Shown here: positions 5,466 to 7,789 of the stretch, in pieces
Layout: each line of letters opens with the position of its first letter
Numbering within the stretch: position 1 is the first letter of the stretch
Source of the DNA: Nocardioidaceae bacterium
GTDB lineage: Bacteria; Actinomycetota; Actinomycetes; Propionibacteriales; Nocardioidaceae
Assembly (NCBI GenBank): GCA_013696065.1
Contig: JACCZJ010000487.1
Location: 1-7,789 of the forward strand
Length of the DNA stretch: 7,789 bases
Direction of reading: 5' to 3'
Notes under the pieces: model-generated
What the model was told of the DNA's origin: nothing
What the model saw: only the letters and a program-made list of their open reading frames with translations
Database searches by the model: none
Translations under genes and position numbers: made by a program

Positions 5466-7586
5466 ATGCCTGCCCAGACCGCCAGCGAGCGCCCACCACG
5501 GCCTCGAGGTGTTGACCCCCGAGATGGCGACGTAGCGGCGACCGCCCCTCATCCCTCACTCACCGAAGTGCTCGGCGTGGCGGTCTCCAACGTCGGTGGA
5601 GAGGACCGACCTGGCCAGCTCGAGATGGCCAGGGCCGTCCGCTCGGCGATGCAGACCGGTCAGCACCTGTTGGTGCAGGCGGGCACGGGCACCGGCAAGT
5701 CGCTTGGTTATCTGGTGCCTGCAGTGCTGCACCGTGACCGGGTCGTGGTGGCCACTGCAACGTTGGCACTGCAGCATCAGCTGGTCGAGCGTGACATCCC
5801 TGCGCTGCTGGATGCCGCCGCTGACGTCCTTGGGTCCCGGCCGTCATACGCCGTGCTCAAGGGACGCAGCAACTATGCATGTCTACATCGTGCGCGCGAC
5901 GGCGTGCCCGACGACCAAGGCACCTTGGTCGAGTTGCCGACCGGCAGCATGGGTGCTGAGGTGGTCGCGTTGCGCGAGTGGGCCGAGGCCGAGTCGAAGG
6001 CGGGCGGAGTCGGAGATCGCGATAGCGCGCCGCCGCATACAGATCGTGTGTGGCACCAGGTCTCAGTCAGTCACCGTGAGTGCCTCGGTGCCGTCAAGTG
6101 CCCGTATGGCGTTGAGTGTTTCGCCGAGCGCGCCCGCGAACGGGCGATGGCTTCACGCCTGATCGTGACCAACCACTCCCTGCTCGCGATCGACGCGATC
6201 GAGGGGGTCCCGATGATTCCCGAGTATCACGTTGTGGTGGTCGATGAGGCGCACGAGCTCGCGTCTCGGGTCACGCAGGCCGCCACCGACGAATTGACCG
6301 TGGCGGCGATCGAGCGCGCTGCGCGTCGAGCTCGGAACTTCCTCGATGATGGCGAAGCGGATGAGCTTGGCGAGTCCGCCGATGCGTTGCGTGCCGCCAT
6401 TGACGACATGGAGCCAGGTCGCATCGACAGCCCGCCCGATGCGCTCGCGGCAGCGTTGTCGATGACTCGAAACGCGGCACGGGCGGCGTTTTCGGCTTTC
6501 CCCAAGGAGTCGAGCGATTCAGATGCCAACGCCGCTCGCCAACAAGCCCGTGGGATGGTCGACGAGATACGCAAGGTTGCGGAGCGGCTGGCCGCTCACG
6601 ATGAGTCCGATGTCACGTGGATAGCCGAGCGGGAACGAACCGGGGGAGGCAGCCACCTCTGTGTGGCACCTTTGCAGGTGTGGGGCCAGCTGCGCGGCAA
6701 GCTGTTGAGCGACAAGACCGTGATCTTTACCTCGGCCACCTTGAAGCTGGGCGGCGACTTCACGGCGATGGCCACAGCGATCGGACTCAAGGAGTCTGAG
6801 CGAGCCGATCATTCGATCGACACTCCCCACGAGGTGTCGGCCATGGCCGCCGTGGACGTGGATGCCAAGTCCGGAGAGCGGTCGGACGACCCGGGCGACC
6901 CCGGCGTACCGGAGGTGCTCGGGTGGCGCGGCATCGATGTCGGGTCCCCGTTTGACTACCAACGCCAATCGATTCTGTATATCGCCCGGCACCTGCCTAC
7001 TCCTGGACGCGACCGAATTGGCTCTGCTCAGCTCGAGGAGATCCAGGGGCTGATCGGGGCAGCCAACGGCCGCACCTTGGGGTTGTTCTCGTCGCGGCGA
7101 GCCGCTGAAGCCGCCGCACAGGCGGTGCGGGAGGCGTTGCCCCACATGCCGATCCTGTGTCAAGGCGATGGCCAGCTGTCACACCTCCAAGCAGAGTTCA
7201 TCGCCAACCCGGCGGTCAGCTTGTTCGGCACCTTGTCGCTGTGGCAGGGACTTGACGTGCCAGGACCCACCTGTCAGCTCGTGATCATCGATAGGATCCC
7301 GTTCCCACGACCCGACGACCCGTTGATGTCAGCCCGGGCCCGCGCAGCTGACAAAGTTGGCTCGAACGGCTTTATGGCGGTGTCGGCGACACACGCTGCG
7401 CTTTTGTTGGCTCAGGGGAGCGGGCGTCTGATCCGGACCAAGGCCGACCGAGGGGTCGTCGCGATTCTGGATCCTCGATTGGCGACCGCGCGCTATGGCG
7501 GCTTCTTGCGGGCGTCCCTTCCAGCGATGTGGACTACGTTTAACGGGAATGTCGCCCGGGCGGCCCTCGCCCGCCTCAGTGCCTGA
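5466..7586 (+). CDS. dinG: ATP-dependent DNA helicase, DinG/XPD family
   Basis: A superfamily 2 iron-sulfur helicase expected to unwind DNA 5' to 3' and to act on R-loops, forks and damaged DNA. From ATG 5466 it has 706 aa (E. coli DinG 716). RPGQ near 48-51 is followed by Walker A AGTGTGKS at 72-79 (Lys78). The Fe-S cluster ligands are Cys139 (SNYAC) and Cys206, Cys212 and Cys218 (C-X5-C-X5-C). The Walker B DEAH box is at 260-263, TSATL at 422-426, SLWQGLDVPG (motif V) at 591-600 and QGSGRLIR (motif VI) at 650-657. There is no N-terminal exonuclease domain. An acidic, Pro/Asp-rich stretch at about 445-486 separates TSATL from WRGIDVGSPFDY and looks like an insertion. GTG 5418 would add 16 residues, but it lacks a ribosome-binding site at usable distance and ATG 5466 has a -10-like hexamer 7 bases upstream, so I prefer 5466. 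The gene is convergent with lexA. Confidence 0.95.
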   Translation: MPAQTASERPPRPRGVDPRDGDVAATAPHPSLTEVLGVAVSNVGGEDRPGQLEMARAVRSAMQTGQHLLVQAGTGTGKSLGYLVPAVLHRDRVVVATATLALQHQLVERDIPALLDAAADVLGSRPSYAVLKGRSNYACLHRARDGVPDDQGTLVELPTGSMGAEVVALREWAEAESKAGGVGDRDSAPPHTDRVWHQVSVSHRECLGAVKCPYGVECFAERARERAMASRLIVTNHSLLAIDAIEGVPMIPEYHVVVVDEAHELASRVTQAATDELTVAAIERAARRARNFLDDGEADELGESADALRAAIDDMEPGRIDSPPDALAAALSMTRNAARAAFSAFPKESSDSDANAARQQARGMVDEIRKVAERLAAHDESDVTWIAERERTGGGSHLCVAPLQVWGQLRGKLLSDKTVIFTSATLKLGGDFTAMATAIGLKESERADHSIDTPHEVSAMAAVDVDAKSGERSDDPGDPGVPEVLGWRGIDVGSPFDYQRQSILYIARHLPTPGRDRIGSAQLEEIQGLIGAANGRTLGLFSSRRAAEAAAQAVREALPHMPILCQGDGQLSHLQAEFIANPAVSLFGTLSLWQGLDVPGPTCQLVIIDRIPFPRPDDPLMSARARAADKVGSNGFMAVSATHAALLLAQGSGRLIRTKADRGVVAILDPRLATARYGGFLRASLPAMWTTFNGNVARAALARLSA

Positions 7587-7591
7587 TGTGT

Positions 7592-7613
7592 GGGCTTGCC
7601 TGAGCCTAAGCCC
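7592..7613 (+). terminator. Candidate dinG terminator hairpin
   Basis: GGGCTT (7592-7597) pairs with AAGCCC (7608-7613), extendable by G-U pairs at both ends to about 8 bp. It starts 6 bases after the dinG stop. No T-tract follows, so it is a weak intrinsic terminator by classical rules. An alternative pairing, GGCT with AGCC over a 6-base loop, exists within the same bases. Confidence 0.4.
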
Positions 7614-7634
7614 GAGACCTTGACGGGCCCTCAG

Positions 7635-7659
7635 GAGTGCGTCGTTTGGGCGACGTCTC
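7635..7659. terminator. Candidate bidirectional terminator between dinG and lexA
   Basis: CGTCG (7640-7644) and CGACG (7651-7655) form a perfect 5-bp stem with a TTTGGG loop. A G-U pair and an outer GAG/CTC pair extend it to 9 pairs with one bulged T. It lies midway between two convergent genes, where a shared terminator is expected. There is no T-run on either strand. The remaining bases of the 7587-7681 gap show no gene. Confidence 0.4.
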
Positions 7660-7681
7660 ACCACCTGATGGATAGCGGCGA

Positions 7682-7789
7682 TCAGAGCTTGCGCATCACC
7701 GTGACCACCTTGCCCAGGATGGAGGCGTGGGTTCCGTCGATGGGGGAGTACGCCTGGTTGTGAGGCAGTAGCCATACCTGGTCTGCCTT
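7682..7789 (-). CDS. lexA: LexA repressor, C-terminal fragment
   Basis: The last 35 codons of LexA, the SOS repressor that self-cleaves when RecA is activated, enter from the right edge; the rest lies outside the window. The tail has the family ending: VWLLPHNQAYSPI, then ILGKVVTVMRKL and stop. LexA proteins typically end in a WLMPHNPAY...ILGKVVTVLR pattern, so the match is clear although short. The catalytic Ser and Lys, the cleavage site and the DNA-binding domain are not in view. It is convergent with dinG, a common actinobacterial arrangement. Confidence 0.88.
   Translation of the reverse strand, partial: KADQVWLLPHNQAYSPIDGTHASILGKVVTVMRKL

Noticed and set aside
4914..5552. 212-codon minus-strand open frame across the hflX end and dinG start
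   Set aside because: Antisense shadow of two confidently assigned genes, with no motif or ribosome-binding site.
6519..7163. 214-codon minus-strand open frame inside dinG
   Set aside because: It overlaps conserved helicase sequence, including TSATL and the start of domain 2, and has no family features.
7329..7775. 148-codon minus-strand open frame overlapping the dinG end and lexA tail
   Set aside because: It is in a different frame from the recognisable LexA C-terminus and its translation is Arg/Gly-rich noise.

Overview
The window is GC-rich DNA with dense, almost entirely rightward genes, and it looks like the chromosome of an actinobacterium. The clues are the gene order miaA - dapF - hflX - dinG followed by a convergent lexA, the frequent GTG/ATG starts placed just behind -10-like hexamers, and the GC-rich third codon positions. 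I cannot fix the genus. A propionibacterial or related lineage is possible, but that is only a guess. I see no sign of horizontal transfer: no IS element, integrase, CRISPR array, tRNA or rRNA gene.

Layout. Bases 1-97 hold the end of an unseen upstream region, a 7-bp inverted repeat that may be a terminator, and a possible promoter. A secreted M1-family zinc metallopeptidase lipoprotein follows (98-1780). After 9 bases comes miaA (1790-2698), the tRNA A37 dimethylallyltransferase. dapF (2738-3538), diaminopimelate epimerase, follows a 39-base gap. A 202-base gap (3539-3740) contains a C-rich tract and four head-to-tail copies of a 22-bp unit, the most unusual non-coding structure in the window. 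hflX (3741-5375), the ribosome-splitting GTPase, has an acidic N-terminal extension containing a small tandem repeat. A 90-base gap with an orphan, near-perfect Shine-Dalgarno sequence leads to dinG (5466-7586), an iron-sulfur superfamily 2 helicase. The last 35 codons of lexA run in from the right on the minus strand (7682-7789). The 95 bases between dinG and lexA contain two hairpins that could terminate convergent transcription.

Functions. The core genes are housekeeping: tRNA modification (miaA), lysine and peptidoglycan precursor synthesis (dapF), ribosome rescue (hflX), and DNA repair with SOS control (dinG, lexA). The M1 lipoprotein is the accessory member. Its close spacing suggests co-transcription with miaA.

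A recurring theme is that four genes (M1 peptidase, dapF, hflX, dinG) have a TANNNT hexamer ending 7-9 bases before the preferred start codon. This is the geometry expected of leaderless transcripts. No previously undescribed multi-gene system is evident. The observations most worth following are the 22-bp array, the leaderless-promoter pattern and the orphan Shine-Dalgarno sequence between hflX and dinG.
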